64,000 nt of DNA from Sycobia sp. Sy_11 (taxonomy: Eukaryota; Arthropoda; Insecta; Hymenoptera; Epichrysomallidae). This document shows, piece by piece, positions 12,192 to 25,044 of this stretch (its first letter is position 1; every line of letters starts with the position of its first letter). Made by a program: the position numbers and the translations under genes. The DNA lies in contig JACCIC010000003.1 in the NCBI GenBank assembly GCA_018907035.1, forward strand, positions 3,184,501 through 3,248,500, written 5' to 3'. The notes beneath the pieces were generated by a model. The model saw only the letters and a list, made by a program, of their open reading frames with translations. It made no database searches and was not told the origin of the DNA.

Positions 12192-15100
12192 CTGAAAAGG
12201 ATAAGTATGTATGAGAAGGCTGATCGAATTTGGGACTCGTGTAATTGTAATTAACGCTTCCAGATATATTGTGCTCTATTGCCATGATAGCGGTAGTGGC
12301 AAAATGGGGAACTAAAGTTGACCAATATGTATTGCGCGGAAACGCATAGCAATCCCGTTGTTTCTGTGTATTTTTAATTAAAAAATAATTTCCATGGGAA
12401 TACGGAGAAGCTCGTAGTACATTGTAAATTTTTTATGTAAATTACTGTGAATTTTGTGATTGTTATACAAAAGCATCCCAGCTATTAAATGTATAATGTA
12501 TGTATGAAGTTTTAGTGCAGATTTGTGACCTTTTAAGTTTCATTGAACTCTAAAAACTAGTTTTACCAATGGACATAAACGTTGGGTTTCGAAGGTATAT
12601 CGATGTTCTATTGCATAGCCACACCCCCATTTCAGTTTTCAATAAGATTATCTTGATAAAATATAACACATAAGATTCTCCATATAAATCTGTACGTAGT
12701 TATTATTACCAATTTTTATAATTCGAAATATTACGACTGAACAATTTAGATTTAATCTCAAACAGTGATTCTTTGAATTATATAAATATCAGCGATAGAT
12801 GGAGCCTGAATTATTATCCTTCTCGTAGTACGATTAGTTATGTTGGAGGCATAAGAAAAGGCATCAAGATCAGTTGTATAAATTTGTACCGAAATATTAT
12901 ATAGATAGAACCTTTGCATATGAATCTTTTGAATTTTTCCATTTTTTTAGCAAAAGGTAAGTGATTTAATATTTATTTTTATTATTAATTTTTTATGACT
13001 TTTAACTTAATGAAATCAACAACATAAGTGTTGTCAATGAATGCTTTTTCAAGATTGTATTTATTCTCTGCATGCATTACTACACATGATATGTTTGCTA
13101 TAAAGTCAAAAAATTTAGTATGTTTTATTGAAGGAGGACCGCATAATTTTGTCCTTTTTTATTATTATTTTTTTTAAACAAACGGTGGGTACTTTGATCA
13201 TTGCTGAAGAGAACGACGTTTTTAGAATTTTTTATAGGATGTAACACATACAGTACGATAACTTTTAATTGAAAATTGAAAATAACTAAAAATTAAACTA
13301 TTATTTTTTGTAGACTGGGTATCTTATAAAGATCTGAACCTTACTATAATTTTCTAGGGTGAAATTGTATAAAAAAAGGTTAATAGAACAATTATAGGAT
13401 TCCAAAAAACTAATTCAGCGATCTTTCATGTCTTTGATGAAATAAAAAAATTTCAAATAGAAACCCCTATTTTTTCTTCCATAAATCGATAGTGCGCAAT
13501 TTTTTTTTAATTTTGGATAAAATTTTACCAAATTTTTTGCTAAAATTTTATTTGTTATTACCCTGATGTTCTAAATGAAATAAAGTTCAAATTCAAAATT
13601 TTTGACAGAAGCACCTATTTTTAGCTCCACAAAGAAATTCATTAATTAAAATAATTTTATTGAAATATCATAATATAATAAAAAGAAATTCTATAAAATA
13701 CCTGAAAGTTATTGTCAAGAATAAAATTTGCATATTCGAATGTAAAATGCTGCGTTCTATTGATTTATGAAACAAAAAATAAGATTTTCTGTTTAAAATT
13801 TTAAATTTGATCTTGAATTGTCCTTGCAAATTGAAAGCAAGGTCAAAGACATTGTAATCGCTGAACTTTATTCTTTTTTTGTTTTGTTGAAATTCTAAAT
13901 TTTTCTATTAAGCATTTTTTGATAGGTTAAAACGTTATCGAAGGGTTCGGATCTTTTTGGGACAACCCGTATAAAATATATAGGAGTAGAACGAGGAAGG
14001 ATGCGTATCGGAGATTCCGGATCTCCATGCGGCAACTTTGGTTCACGGGCACGTGAAAATTTTATGGGAAGGGAAGACAGAATAATGATGCAGAATGTCG
14101 TAAATATTTCTATCTTCCCTCTTTGTAAAATTTTTTTAACAGTACTCGCGCATATGCCGAGAGCCAATAATCTTCCCAAGGTCGGCCGTGGCCCTCTGGC
14201 ACTTGTAATAAGCTTTCTGATTTATTACAAAGAAATATAAGTACTCGTTTGAACGTTAATAGGCTCAAATTTGAAATTTTAATGCGACTTGTCTCCTTTA
14301 AATATAATGTTTTGTATATATAAATCATAAAACTATATGTTTCTAATTCATTGAGTTTACTATCTTTCTAAAATATAGTTTTTAAGGGTGAAGAAACATT
14401 AGTGTCTTTGAATAATATATGTTTCAACACGGGCGTTAATGCCCGAATATCGTGCACTACAACACAAGTCGGAGGAGAGCAAGGACTTTTGATTACAGAA
14501 TATAAGCGCGAAAAAGTGCCATTTTCGTAGAACATTTTAAAAAAAAAGACAGAATAAATTAATTAACGACAGAAATAAAATATTGCTTTGAGCTGTATTT
14601 TATAAGTGATGCGCGAGACTTGTCAAAAATTCAACTAAGTCTAATTTATTTATAATATTAATAAAATAAAATTTTTTTTGTAGTTTAATAATAAATAACG
14701 ATCCCTTGAAAGTTATTATTTATCTGTAACAATCTAGAGGCTTATTATGGCAATTCTTTCTTTTTGCCTGCATTTATATATGTACATCCGCATATCAGCA
14801 TCATTTACTACAGCCGTCTTTTGAGAAGGAAAAGAAACGCGACATCGCCGATACTTTTAAGAATTTTACCATTTTATCGAAAGAATCACCGTTCGAAAAT
14901 ACCACTTAATCTTTTGATCATCTTATCTGTCGATTGTTGGACAGTTTTTTTTTTTTTTGTAGCAAATTTAAATTAAGTTCTATAAAGTTACGCGTTATCT
15001 TCACGACGACCAAGCGCTGCGCGTTGCAGCAGCTATTATTACTGCTTACGTTACCATGAAGTTGAGTTATTTATGTGTGTATATATATATATATATAGGT

Positions 15101-18100
15101 TATTAAACCGAACCTTTTCCCCCTTTCCCACGTATGCAATAATTACACGTCGAAAGAGGCGCGCAGCGCTCTTTGCGCTTTTACCCTCTTTATGGCAATG
15201 GAAAGCACAGGTTGATGCGCGGACGCATAGACGGACGTGACAATACCTCGTGATGTGCGAGCGCGCCGCCGGCAGCGTGTCCGGGCTCTCCTTAAGTATG
15301 AACTGCCTGATGCCGAGTATGTAGTTCTCGATGTACGAGGGCCAGTCGATCTGCCTCACGTCGAACATGAACGTCCGCTTGTCCTCGGGGCTGAGCTGCT
15401 GGCCGAGCTCCCTCACGTTCCCGTCCTTGAAGTTCCACTGCTGGGTGCTGAAGTACTCGAGGCACTTGGCCGCCTTGTCGAGCTTCGCCTGCACCCGCAC
15501 CATGATCGGCTTGCCGCCCCTGAGATTGGCGATAAAGTCGAGGGCGTAGGCCGGGACGAGGTGCTGGAACGCGACGCAGAGCCGATTCAGCTGGGGCGAG
15601 TTGCGGCAGCGGCCGCCCGGGTACCAGATGGCCCCGTTAGTCGGATGGAGGCGGCTGTACTTGAACGAGAGCTCGACGAAGTGCTTCCAGGTGATCGGGT
15701 TCTGCTGGCCGGTGCTGCAGTTGTAGACGACGATCGAGTCGGTGCGGTGGGTCGCGGTTCGCCACGCCGCGACGATCATCAGGTTGATCACGATGTCGAC
15801 GGGCACGAGGTCGGCGACCTTGTCCTCGTGGCACAGCATCGTTCTGCGGGCCGAGAGGCGGGGGTTAAGTACGCGTACGTGCGCGTGTGTGTGTGCGTGT
15901 GTGTGGGTATGCATAGGAGGAGGCGAGTCGTTATTCATCGTGGAAACGGATGAGGGGGTGGATGAGTTGCGAAACGGAGGCGAGCGTACGCGCACGTAAT
16001 TGGCGTATATACGTGTCTGTACATTTTTACGACGGACGGGACGATTGTTCGGAAATTTGAGCTACGCCCTCGACTTGGTCGTTTCTCGTATACCGTTATT
16101 GTTTAAAGAGGCTCGTTTTCTCATTGCAAAGTATATATATATATCTCCTTTTCAGTTCGTTGTTTGAGTACAAAGAAACATAATGACGATGAATGCAATC
16201 GTACTTTTAATTCAATCTCTTCTGAAACTATCATAGAAATTTTCATCTAGCTTTATTAAAACAGATTTCAACGCCAATTACAATTTATTAATTTGGAGCT
16301 AAGTCAATATCAAATCAGGTATTATTAATCTGTTATGTAGATAAAAGCATAATTTTTTTGGGAATCAAGGATATTAATAGAATTAAGGATATTAGAAAAT
16401 TAGGATTAGAGAATTTTTTGGTAAATCATATCTAAAGCTTATGTGTAATACCTTGCTATAATACCTTGCTATTTTTATAAGTATTTATAAAAATAGTAAA
16501 GCTGAATAGATATTTGCAATGATATGTTAAATTTTGCTGTTTGACTGATTAACCGAATCATATGTACATGAATACAACGATATATTAATTTGATTTGATT
16601 TCTTCTTTCTAGTATGACAAGTCTGTAGTTAATTCTTATATTATTCTAACGTATTTTTCGAGGATAAATGGGATAGAAACGGATTAACAAGACAGTGTGC
16701 GTAGTGAGAGAATTAAAAAATTCTTTGACAAAAAAAATTAATAAACACGAATCTTAAAAATCGATAGAACACATAAATTTTTATATTAAAACAAAGATAA
16801 CGAAATGGTAACTGCTTTATTTTTTTACTTCTTTTAATTTTTACGTAAAAAAGGTCGAATTGAAGCCAGCAATGATAAATACGAATAATTCGACTCGATA
16901 GCATCGATGCTTCAAAAAAAGAATTTTGTTTTTGCAATGAAAAGTGACAAAATATTTTTTTACAAAATTTCATTTATAATATTTTGTCATAAAATTTTTA
17001 GCGTATGTTATTCGAGCTTCCAAGCATTGTAGAGTTTACGCAAATAAAGTGCGCAATTGACCAAGAACTGAAAGTAATTAAAGGTTTGAATAAAATTTCT
17101 ACTCGTTCGGTAACGAAGAGCAGTGGTCGACAGTCCGTCGATCTAGAAACGATTGTCATTTGAACGGAGAGTTTCGCGCTATAGCGACAATAATAATAAT
17201 GATAGTAATAATAAAGACTCTGCCAGTGCACGGATGACAGTGCCCCGTCCCCCTCCCAATTACCTGAAGAATCCCTTGCCGGCCGCGGCAATGATGCCCG
17301 TAGGCCCGTTCCAGTTGTCCACCCATCCGGCGACCGGCTCCCTGAACGACGACAGGACGATCGACGGCCTGACGATCGCCACCGGCAGGCTGCCGCTCTC
17401 CCTCAGCAGCATGCTCTCGGTGAGGGCCTTGGTGAACGTGTAGGTGTTGGGCCGATTGGCGATCAGCTTCGGGGTCAGCTCCTCGACGAGGCCGTCGTCC
17501 ATCCACGTCGTGCAGGCGATTATCTGCTCGGGATCGTGGGGCGCCTGGTAGATGTACTCCTCGACGTCGGTGCGGTCGCAGTTGCAGTACGCCGTCGAGA
17601 CGTGTATCAGCGCCTGATTAAGGAAGGGAAAAGTCGATAACAGCGATGAATCAGTGAAGGAGGAAAAATAGCAAAGTTCTGAGACCTCGCCTCGGTCGGC
17701 GAGCCGTGTTAGTTCGTTTGGGGACGATCAGTCGCGCGAGGCCGTATGTTTCATTGTTATAACGTGTATAACGTTCGAGGTCTCGGCGCCGAATATTTAT
17801 TCAGGGCTTCTTTGCCGCCGTCGCCGTCTCGCGCACACTCGCGCATACGATACGCGTCCAAAATAATTTTATCCACTTTCAGAATAATTTATAGATTGGA
17901 ACATTCGCGGTTGAGAGAGTCACGGGAGATTTTGTGCGAAAACAAGATCTAAATATTTTTCGCGCGAAAGCTTTTAAATACGCGTCGCCTTTCATAGATA
18001 GAAAAATATTTTGGAGTCCTGATCGGAGATGTATGCGAAATCCTGAGTGCGCCTTGCAATATGTCGATTGAAAAATGTTTTTTGTTTCGCTTAAAAGTCC

Positions 18101-19131
18101 TGTAGCTAAAAATTTATAATCTATTTGAAAAGAAAATACTAAGAACGGGATGCTTTTTCAATTTTTTTGAATTGTTTGAAAGTTGTAAAAAATTAGAATT
18201 AAAAATTGTAATTAATAACGTTAATACTTAGTACGTTTTAAAAAATTCAGAAAATTCGTGCAAACGTTCATTGATTATGCATTCTAAATTGTAAATAATG
18301 ATCGTTTAGATCGTTTCACGCAAATATTGTAATATCATAAAAATGAATAGCATTAAATTAAGAGTCACGAAAGAACTCTGAAACAAAGTCGGCCTTTATC
18401 GAATTAAATAGTATATTTAAAGTTCTAGTAATAATGTGATTTGTTTATTTAGCCAACTTCACGAAATGGTGAAAAATTATTGTAGCATTGGTTGAATTAC
18501 TTAAAATATTCGTTTAAATTTAACAAATAATTTTATACAATGCTTAGAATATATGTATAAGTGATTTTAGTATACGTACAATAGAAATAAGAGAAATTAT
18601 TGGAGATAAACTTTATATTTCATTTAAAGTGAATTCGGTGTGCAAAGCGCTAACCGCAATGTCTGCATAGAATTCGAAAGTTTCATTTACAAATATTTTA
18701 GAGCTAGAAGTTAGGAATATTTGACTAATACTATAGTTTATTAAAATATATGGGAAAATGGTTAAAGTGTATAAACTATTTTTGAGTTGTATATAAGCAG
18801 TATGCGCAAGCTTCAAAGTTCTGACATTGGATGTACAGATCTCCTTATTATTCCAAATATCCCTCGTATATATTGAAACCGTATAGAATATATATATATT
18901 TTCACGAGAGCTTACACGTGATTAGCCTCAAATTGAAACGACTCACGTTAATGCAGTTTATCCGGGAGTTCTTTTTTTCCTCATCTTTTGTTTGCGTATA
19001 GCTATACGTTGCTATATAATTTATTCACGGACGCCCAATCGCTTCGAAGCTCAATCAAAATGAAATCCGACGCCAAACGATGTTGAATTAGAGGTTGAAC
19101 GTGATCACGGAGTTTAATGCAATTTATCTAT

Positions 19132-19190
<59 letters not shown>

Positions 19191-19337
19191 TACGTTATAT
19201 TATCTCTATTAGATCAATTGCGGAGGCTTCCGGCTATTATTGAGCAGAAAAGCAAAGGGATAGATATAGGATTATTTATTATGCACGGAGCGATGGGGGT
19301 CGGCGCAAAATTCGAATTTTATACAGGACCAATCCTG

Positions 19338-19386
<49 letters not shown>

Positions 19387-22300
19387 ATAAATAACCCCCC
19401 CTGCATCCACCCCGAGCTCACCTCTAAGCTGTGCATGCGATGGCAGAGCTGGACGAGGCGCTTCGTGCCGAGCATGTTGATGGTGACCGAGAGCTTGAGG
19501 GCCTCGTCGAACTTGACGGTGGCCGCCGAGTGAAAGACGACCGAGACGCAGCGTATGAGCAGCTCCTGGTCGGCCTCCGATATGCCGAGCTCGGGCTCGG
19601 TTATGTCGCCCGCAACCGGGACTATCTTCATCAGCTCGTGGGGGCAGTCCTTGCGCAGCTTGTCGAACAGCTGCACGGGGGTAGAGGAGGCGGGATTAGT
19701 TTCTTACAAAAGCGCTTTTCCCCTTTTCCACGCAGTTATTGGAAAATTCGCGAACATTATATCGATTGGGGGAGGGGGTGATTTTGATAAAAGCAAGGCT
19801 GTGTGATTTTTAGTTTTTTCATGAAATTTCATTTTTACTCTTCGTATGAAAGAAAAACGCAAACCTCGGTTTTTTGATATTTATAATTTTACTTTTATGC
19901 TGAAATATACAGTCGTTAGGATTTACAATGGTTCTCGGTCACAGTCTTATTTAAACCACTTACAGTGGTTCTAGGCCGTTAATTTTTGATTTTTAAATAA
20001 AAAATATTGGAGAAACTATAGAAATTAAAAGACCATGGCGCTAAAAATTACCTATATGATTTCTAAATAGAACCCAAATTCTATCTATAAAAAGTAAATT
20101 ATCGTGAATAATTGCTTAAGTTTCTGGTATTTCGTGTTTCTGACAGATTTTTTTCACTGTTCGTATGCTCTTATTAAATTTTTTTCCAATTTATCTTTAA
20201 AATTGAGCTCTTTCTCTTAATTATAATCTAAACTTAATAAATATTACTTTTTCTTTCTTATAAAGCTTAAAATTATAAGGCACACTTAATTTTATAGCTT
20301 GATTAGCTTCTACGGGCTTATGACAACAAAATGGTGTGTCTTAATAGACCTCCATTTTTCTACCGAATTCCTAATTCCAAAGAAATATTAAATTTTCTAA
20401 ATGTGTAGATATCGGTATGATTTTTTTTAAAATTAAATTAATAATTATTAATCACTAAATAATATCATTATTTATAATTTATAAATTATTGAATCAATAT
20501 CCTTGAAAGTTTTAATAATTATTAAAATAGCAGTAGCATAAACTGGATTGTTTTACCTAAGGCTGAAAAAAAAAACAAATAATATTATGAATCCCAAAGC
20601 ATAGGTGAACAGAAGCAATATATTTTTAATTAAAATAAATTTTTTATAACCGTTTTTTTAATTATCAGAAGTTATTATCTTAAAGTTATAATATTTTTTA
20701 GAATTCTGAAAAAAATAGTCAAACACAAACTTCGCTATCAGATAGGAAAGAATGGAAAGATTTATGTACAAAAAGTCGTATAAAACGTAGGTCTTTTAGA
20801 TGCTATAATAAAAGGTCAACGTTCCCTGGGTTCCGTTCCGTTTCTGACTATTTCATATATGAATCAAAATGGACAACAAGATGATTCTATTTTATAGGAA
20901 GAAAGTACGTAGAAATAAAACTAGGGAAGCTTTTCTTATTCTCAAAACAAAGTTTCGATCGTTCGCATTGCTGTCTCGTTTCTTATGAAATTGACCAAAA
21001 TTGTTATGCAATATGGAAAAGTTAAACATAATTTTTAAAGATCAAGTCAACGATAACGACCGATAAAATTTCACGGCTCAACATGTGATGATGTCAAATT
21101 GAAAAAAAGACCAATTGACACGTATGATGTTTACAAAATTTTACATTTTACATTTTATATTTATCCATGCTGTTAGTGTATCGGTGACCAAGTATTTGTC
21201 AATTCACGAAAAAATACGTCTCCTATTACAATTACTTTCATTATTAAAAAGTTCGATAACGTCATTCTAGTGTATTGTATATATTTCTATTGCTGAGATG
21301 AATATACACTGTTGCATTATATGAATAAATAGTTCCTGTGTATATCTAATTATAATAGTGGTCTAATATTCGAGTAATCAGCTAATTTAAAAATGTTAAT
21401 TCATTTTTTTTCTATTAATGAATGGGATGGCTTTTAGAATTTTGAATTATTTCAATAGCTTGGAACATTATTTAAACAAAGCCAAAGTTGTGTACAACTC
21501 TGCTTTTCATTATTTATTCCCGCAAAGAGCAAACTTGTATTTCAATTAAATTAAAATGTTGTGCTACGTAATTTTCAAATTGTTTAAATATTTATTCACA
21601 GAGATCTATTTTATTTTTAATGATACCCATAAGATGAATAATCTAATATAGATAAAATAATAAGGATAAAATAAAATTGATTATTCATACTACTCTGGAA
21701 AGATAGAGAGGTACGTGAATAGAATTTTGCATACGAAAATTAAGAAATGTAACAAAAGCATTGCTAAACTAAATTTTATAGAACAGTGCCCATGATGAAG
21801 AATATGGCTTACAATACATTAAAATAAGCTTAATAAATTCTTTATTCGTGAAACGAATTGCAGTAAAAGATGTATATTTAAAATGAATTAGTAAAGAATT
21901 GTTTATCAACATAAATAGGATAAAAACTACTAACTGAAACTCAAGATAGAAATTATGTAAATATTACATGCATTGAATTCTTCGATTGAAAGGTGTCAGA
22001 GGTTTCGTCATGAATTTTTGTCGGTAATTATCGTCATTTTCGTTTACAAAAATTAAGTCGAATATTTCGGTATCGCATGAAAATTTTATTTTATTTTCCG
22101 TTATAATAAAGATCCTTAATAGAATAGAAAAATTTAGTTGTTTAGCTGTCGTTTCTGAAAAAATTTTTGAAGTACTTTATTTTTACAATTATCTTCTTTT
22201 AAATATTATAATAATCATGTTGTGTATTTTTATTTTTATATAAAATTCTACATGCATTTCTACGTTTCACAGTGGTAAGTGAATTATATTTTTTTAAGAA

Positions 22301-24117
22301 CAATTTTAAGGCTCAATTCTGAACCGATTTAAATCATTGTTTTTTTTCTTCATAATATTCATAATATTTTTCTATAAATAATAAAGTACAAAAAGATTAT
22401 TCTGTAATAAATGAAAGATTTTTTTATAAAAATTTGTAAAAATTGCGAATTTCATAATACTAATAAGCACGAATTCAAATATCCAGAAATGGTGGATACT
22501 GCAACTGGTTTAAGAAAATTTTGAGAGACCAATGTATCGAGAAATCAGAGACTATATGAATAATTGATCCAGTTTTCTCAAGCTTATTAGGATATCAGTG
22601 AGACTTCATAGGGCTGTAAACAGGTTTATTATTTCTCGTGTAACATTTGAATTCTATGGTTCCAATTATATACCCGCAGACGGGTGTTAAATTTTTTTTC
22701 CACTTTCTTTTGGGTTAAGTCCGTATAAACCAAACGATTAAATCTACCAATTGATTCAGGTCCATAGATCCTTCTTTATTGCGTATAATTTGTCCTCGTG
22801 TGGGTCATTTTCACTCGTATCATATATATAATCGGCCTATTGGACTATAAATATATTGTAAAACAACTTAAATCGCGTTATATAATTATAACCCATCTGC
22901 CGCAGCACGTCTCGCTGGCTTCTCACGAACACAAAGGGAACAGCCGCACAGTGATTCCAAACCGTGAAAAATTGCTTAAACGCCCAGCTTTAATTGAATT
23001 TACAAGATAAAAATCTAAAAGAAAAGTCCCAAAGATTGGTCAACGATTGAGGTATGAAAAACTGGTGTACGAGACGCCTCCAAACAAGATTCTTGGATAT
23101 TACAGCAAATCCTCAAGTGAAAAAAAGGATGATAAAAAATTTTTTTATTTGACTTATAGAAAGGCTATCCTTTGTATAAAAAACATTAAAATAATGTTCG
23201 CGTTTATCTCGTAAAATACAAAGATTTTTAAAAAATACTTGTAAATTTTGTAAATACTTGTTAATACTTGTAAATACTTGTAAAAAATAATTGTAAAAAA
23301 ATCATATAAAAAAATTTGGTAGATCATAATAAAATAAGTTTTTTTTTTATATATTTTAACTAGATAGTTACGAATACGATATCTTACAATAATTGTAAAT
23401 TTAATTCAATTAGCTCGTTAAAATACATAAAAATCTCTCTTTAAATACATAAAAATATCTCTTTTGTTTCAAATTCAGAAACGTATACGTTGCACTTAGA
23501 AGGCGATAGTGTATTCATTGGATTTTCTAAAAAAAAAATATGACTTCAATATAAAACACCATATATCGAAAAAAGACATTTTGATGATATGACGTATTTT
23601 GTTCGAAGTATTTTTTGAAATTCATTGTATTATCCATGATCAGTGAGATGAACATAATATAATGGTTTTTTAAAATGGTTTTTTCTTGGTTTTCATCATG
23701 ATAATTTAATAAGAGCTTATATTTTCAGTGCAACCTTTGTAATCAGTGGATGAAAATATATTGAAATTATATGGAACTTTTATTTTTATACAAGCGGTAC
23801 CCTTCTATAAATAACACGATTGTTTTTTTCGTTCATTTGGCGGCTTGAAATGTCCGCGAATTTCGATTATATTTTCGTGTACGGGCTTTTTATACTTCAA
23901 TACTTGACCCGTCTTTTTCACATTTCTTTATAGATTTTTATCTTCTAAATTCAGTTGAACCTTAAGGACATTTAAACCATTTTTCAATGATTTGGAAACA
24001 CTGTGCGGCGGCTGCTTTTACCGCCAGCACAAATCGACAAGGAATAAATAAATTAGGATAAAGCCAAGATACTTTATACACGCGAACATTTTGTTTTGAA
24101 TCGTGTTTGAATCCTGT

Positions 24118-24155
<38 letters not shown>

Positions 24156-25044
24156 CTATGAGGAAAGTCTTACAAGCAAGGGCTACATCCACCGGAGAAC
24201 CAATTCTTATCACTGGGATAAAAATGTATTTTCATAAAGGAAGGACAAGTAGCTTAGTTTTTATTCAAAATATTTGTATTTTTCTCTTAGCGGTAAGATT
24301 GACTTTTCCGGTGGGTGTAGTCTCCCCTCATAAGCCCTTACTAAGATCTTTGGCTCAAAAGTGGATCATTATTCGAATAGCCTTTTTTATTTGCTCAACT
24401 ATCTTACTATTGAAGTGAAAGTTGTACTCCAAATATAGTCAAATCGTCAGTTTAAAAACTGAGAATAGCTCAAATGCAGGCGTTTAACTTAAAATCTCGA
24501 TTTGGATCCCATATTTAAGTCCATACATTAAAGAAATAGATCTGAGCCTTCGATCCTGGATGTTGAAGAGAAGTTGTCGAGTTATTAGAAATCTAAAATT
24601 GACAAAATTAGAATATTCCACTGATCACTTTAATGATCGGTCTCTTAAGATTTTCTGAAACCGCATAATTTTCGACTCCTTTTAGCGTATCGATAAAAAT
24701 GCGAGCAAATATTCTTAACAAACGTAACTGCCAGTAATGGTAAAATCATTGGCTGAGCCTCCACAGTGGAGGTGAAAAGCATACAATGTGCAATATAATA
24801 CACACGATACATATAGTATATAGAGACTCACCGGGGCGTTGAGCAGCTCGCTGAGCCTGAGCTCCACTCCCTGTCCCCTCTTCGGCCTCATCAGCAGGTA
24901 GATGTTCTTGATACCGGGACAGGACCTCAGCAGCTTCTCGACGAGGACCTTGCCCATGAAGCCGGTGCCCCCGGTTATGAAGATCGACCGGTCCCGGTAG
25001 AACTCCCTCACCGACGTGTAGCCCAAACCCGGCATCGTGGACAT
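12050..25044 (-). CDS. Fatty acyl-CoA reductase, five coding exons, 516 aa
   Basis: The predicted enzyme reduces long-chain fatty acyl-CoA to fatty alcohol with NADPH, normally at the ER or peroxisome membrane; in insects such alcohols feed wax, cuticular lipid or pheromone synthesis. Joining 25044-24832, 19670-19422, 17613-17264, 15843-15247 and 12191-12050 gives 1551 nt, 516 residues plus TGA, the usual family length. Seen in the protein: Rossmann motif TGGTGFMG (residues 24-31), VAGDIT (90-95), [11 protein letters not shown] (116-126), HVSTAY (159-164), catalytic Y212-x3-K216 in [14 protein letters not shown], the signature [10 protein letters not shown] (282-291), a FAR_C domain at about 363-455, and a hydrophobic tail at 478-512. 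All introns are GT-AG with phases 0, 0, 2, 2. The subfamily looks like Drosophila CG5065; that orthology is from memory. Intact reading frames and GC-rich codon use against AT-rich surroundings argue for a functional gene. Which alcohol it makes cannot be told. Confidence 0.95.
12192..15246 (-). other. Reductase intron 4 (3055 bp)
   Basis: GTATTG to TTTTCAG. The AT-rich interior holds a transposon-like terminus at 13956-13973 (see separate entry). Open frames around 13895-14330 on both strands are short and unrecognised. Confidence 0.8.
13956..13973 (-). mobile_element. Possible DNA-transposon terminus in intron 4
   Basis: On the minus strand the sequence reads TATACGGGTTGTCCCAAAAA, resembling the ends of Tc1/mariner-type elements (GGGTTGTCCCAAAA next to TA). 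I could not find a clear matching end within 2 kb, so this may be a solo or decayed terminus. Confidence 0.3.
15247..15843 (-). CDS. Fatty acyl-CoA reductase coding exon 4 (residues 271-470)
   Basis: 597 nt, the largest exon. The acceptor is CGGCCCGCAG; the donor is ACGAG|GTATTG (phase 2). It begins with (R)[16 protein letters not shown], the conserved end of the NAD-binding domain, then [17 protein letters not shown] and the FAR_C domain from about LVPAYALDF to [10 protein letters not shown]. Motifs such as [14 protein letters not shown] and [11 protein letters not shown] are typical of that domain. It ends in AARSHIT with the next codon split. The opposite strand has a long 238-codon open frame here that is only a shadow of GC-rich codons. 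Confidence 0.96.
15844..17263 (-). other. Reductase intron 3 (1420 bp)
   Basis: GTAATT to CCCGCAG. It has a (GT)n-like run near 15880-15906 close to the acceptor and is otherwise AT-rich. No coding segment was recognised. Confidence 0.85.
17264..17613 (-). CDS. Fatty acyl-CoA reductase coding exon 3 (residues 155-270)
   Basis: 350 nt; starts phase 0 after the acceptor TTAATCAG and ends phase 2 at TTCAG|GTAATT. It encodes [15 protein letters not shown], the active-site segment [14 protein letters not shown] (Y212, K216), VAIVRPSIV and [11 protein letters not shown], the core catalytic part of the short-chain-dehydrogenase-like fold. The split arginine codon 271 is completed by exon 4. The codons are strongly GC-rich at third positions, unlike the flanking introns. 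Confidence 0.96.
17614..19421 (-). other. Reductase intron 2 (1808 bp)
   Basis: GTGAGC to TTAATCAG. A (CA)n(TA)n tract at 19131-19184 and a (TA)n tract at 19341-19380 lie close to the donor. A slightly GC-richer patch is present at 17690-17860. No gene is seen inside. Confidence 0.85.
19422..19670 (-). CDS. Fatty acyl-CoA reductase coding exon 2 (residues 72-154)
   Basis: 249 nt, phase 0 at both ends. The acceptor is a CAG directly before CTG TTC GAC ([10 protein letters not shown]); the donor is GAG|GTGAGC after HRMHSLE. It carries [15 protein letters not shown] and [15 protein letters not shown], conserved core strands of the reductase domain, and the [13 protein letters not shown] helix. 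Joining to exon 1 gives LLNAP-LFDKLR and to exon 3 gives [13 protein letters not shown], both matching family continuity. The open frame continues past the donor into a (TA)n tract, which is intron. Confidence 0.95.
19671..24831 (-). other. Reductase intron 1 (5161 bp)
   Basis: Largest intron, GTGAGT to CAG. AT-rich with no coding segment I could recognise on either strand. It contains a (GA)n run at 24120-24152, a short inverted-repeat element at 24183-24320, and a small array of TTGTAAATACT-like units at about 23224-23290. The rest, including 19800-23200, shows nothing beyond homopolymer-rich AT sequence. Confidence 0.85.
24183..24320. mobile_element. Short inverted-repeat element in intron 1
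   Basis: CTACATCCACCGGAGAA at 24183 onward and its near-perfect inverse TTTTCCGGTGGGTGTAG at 24304-24320 form arms of about 28 bases that extend inward to CAATTCTTAT and GGTAAGATTG. The spacing of roughly 80 bases would allow a stem-loop. It may be a small MITE or a hairpin RNA. No coding capacity. Confidence 0.45.
24832..25044 (-). CDS. Fatty acyl-CoA reductase coding exon 1 (residues 1-71)
   Basis: Starts at ATG 25044-25042 ([16 protein letters not shown]) and ends in LSELLNAP, where CCG is followed by the donor GTGAGT (phase 0). It holds the dinucleotide-binding loop TGGTGFMG and the helix [13 protein letters not shown], then YLLMRPKRG, all hallmarks of the NAD_binding_4 family. I chose this ATG because it is the first in-frame Met after the likely splice acceptor at 25460 and places the Rossmann motif about 24 residues in, as is usual. 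The second Met at residue 4 is an alternative. The frame stays open upstream to 25578 but without another ATG inside the presumed exon. Confidence 0.95.

Noticed and set aside
15237..15953. 238-codon plus-strand open frame
   Set aside because: It is the reverse-strand shadow of reductase exon 4; the minus-strand reading has all the family motifs.
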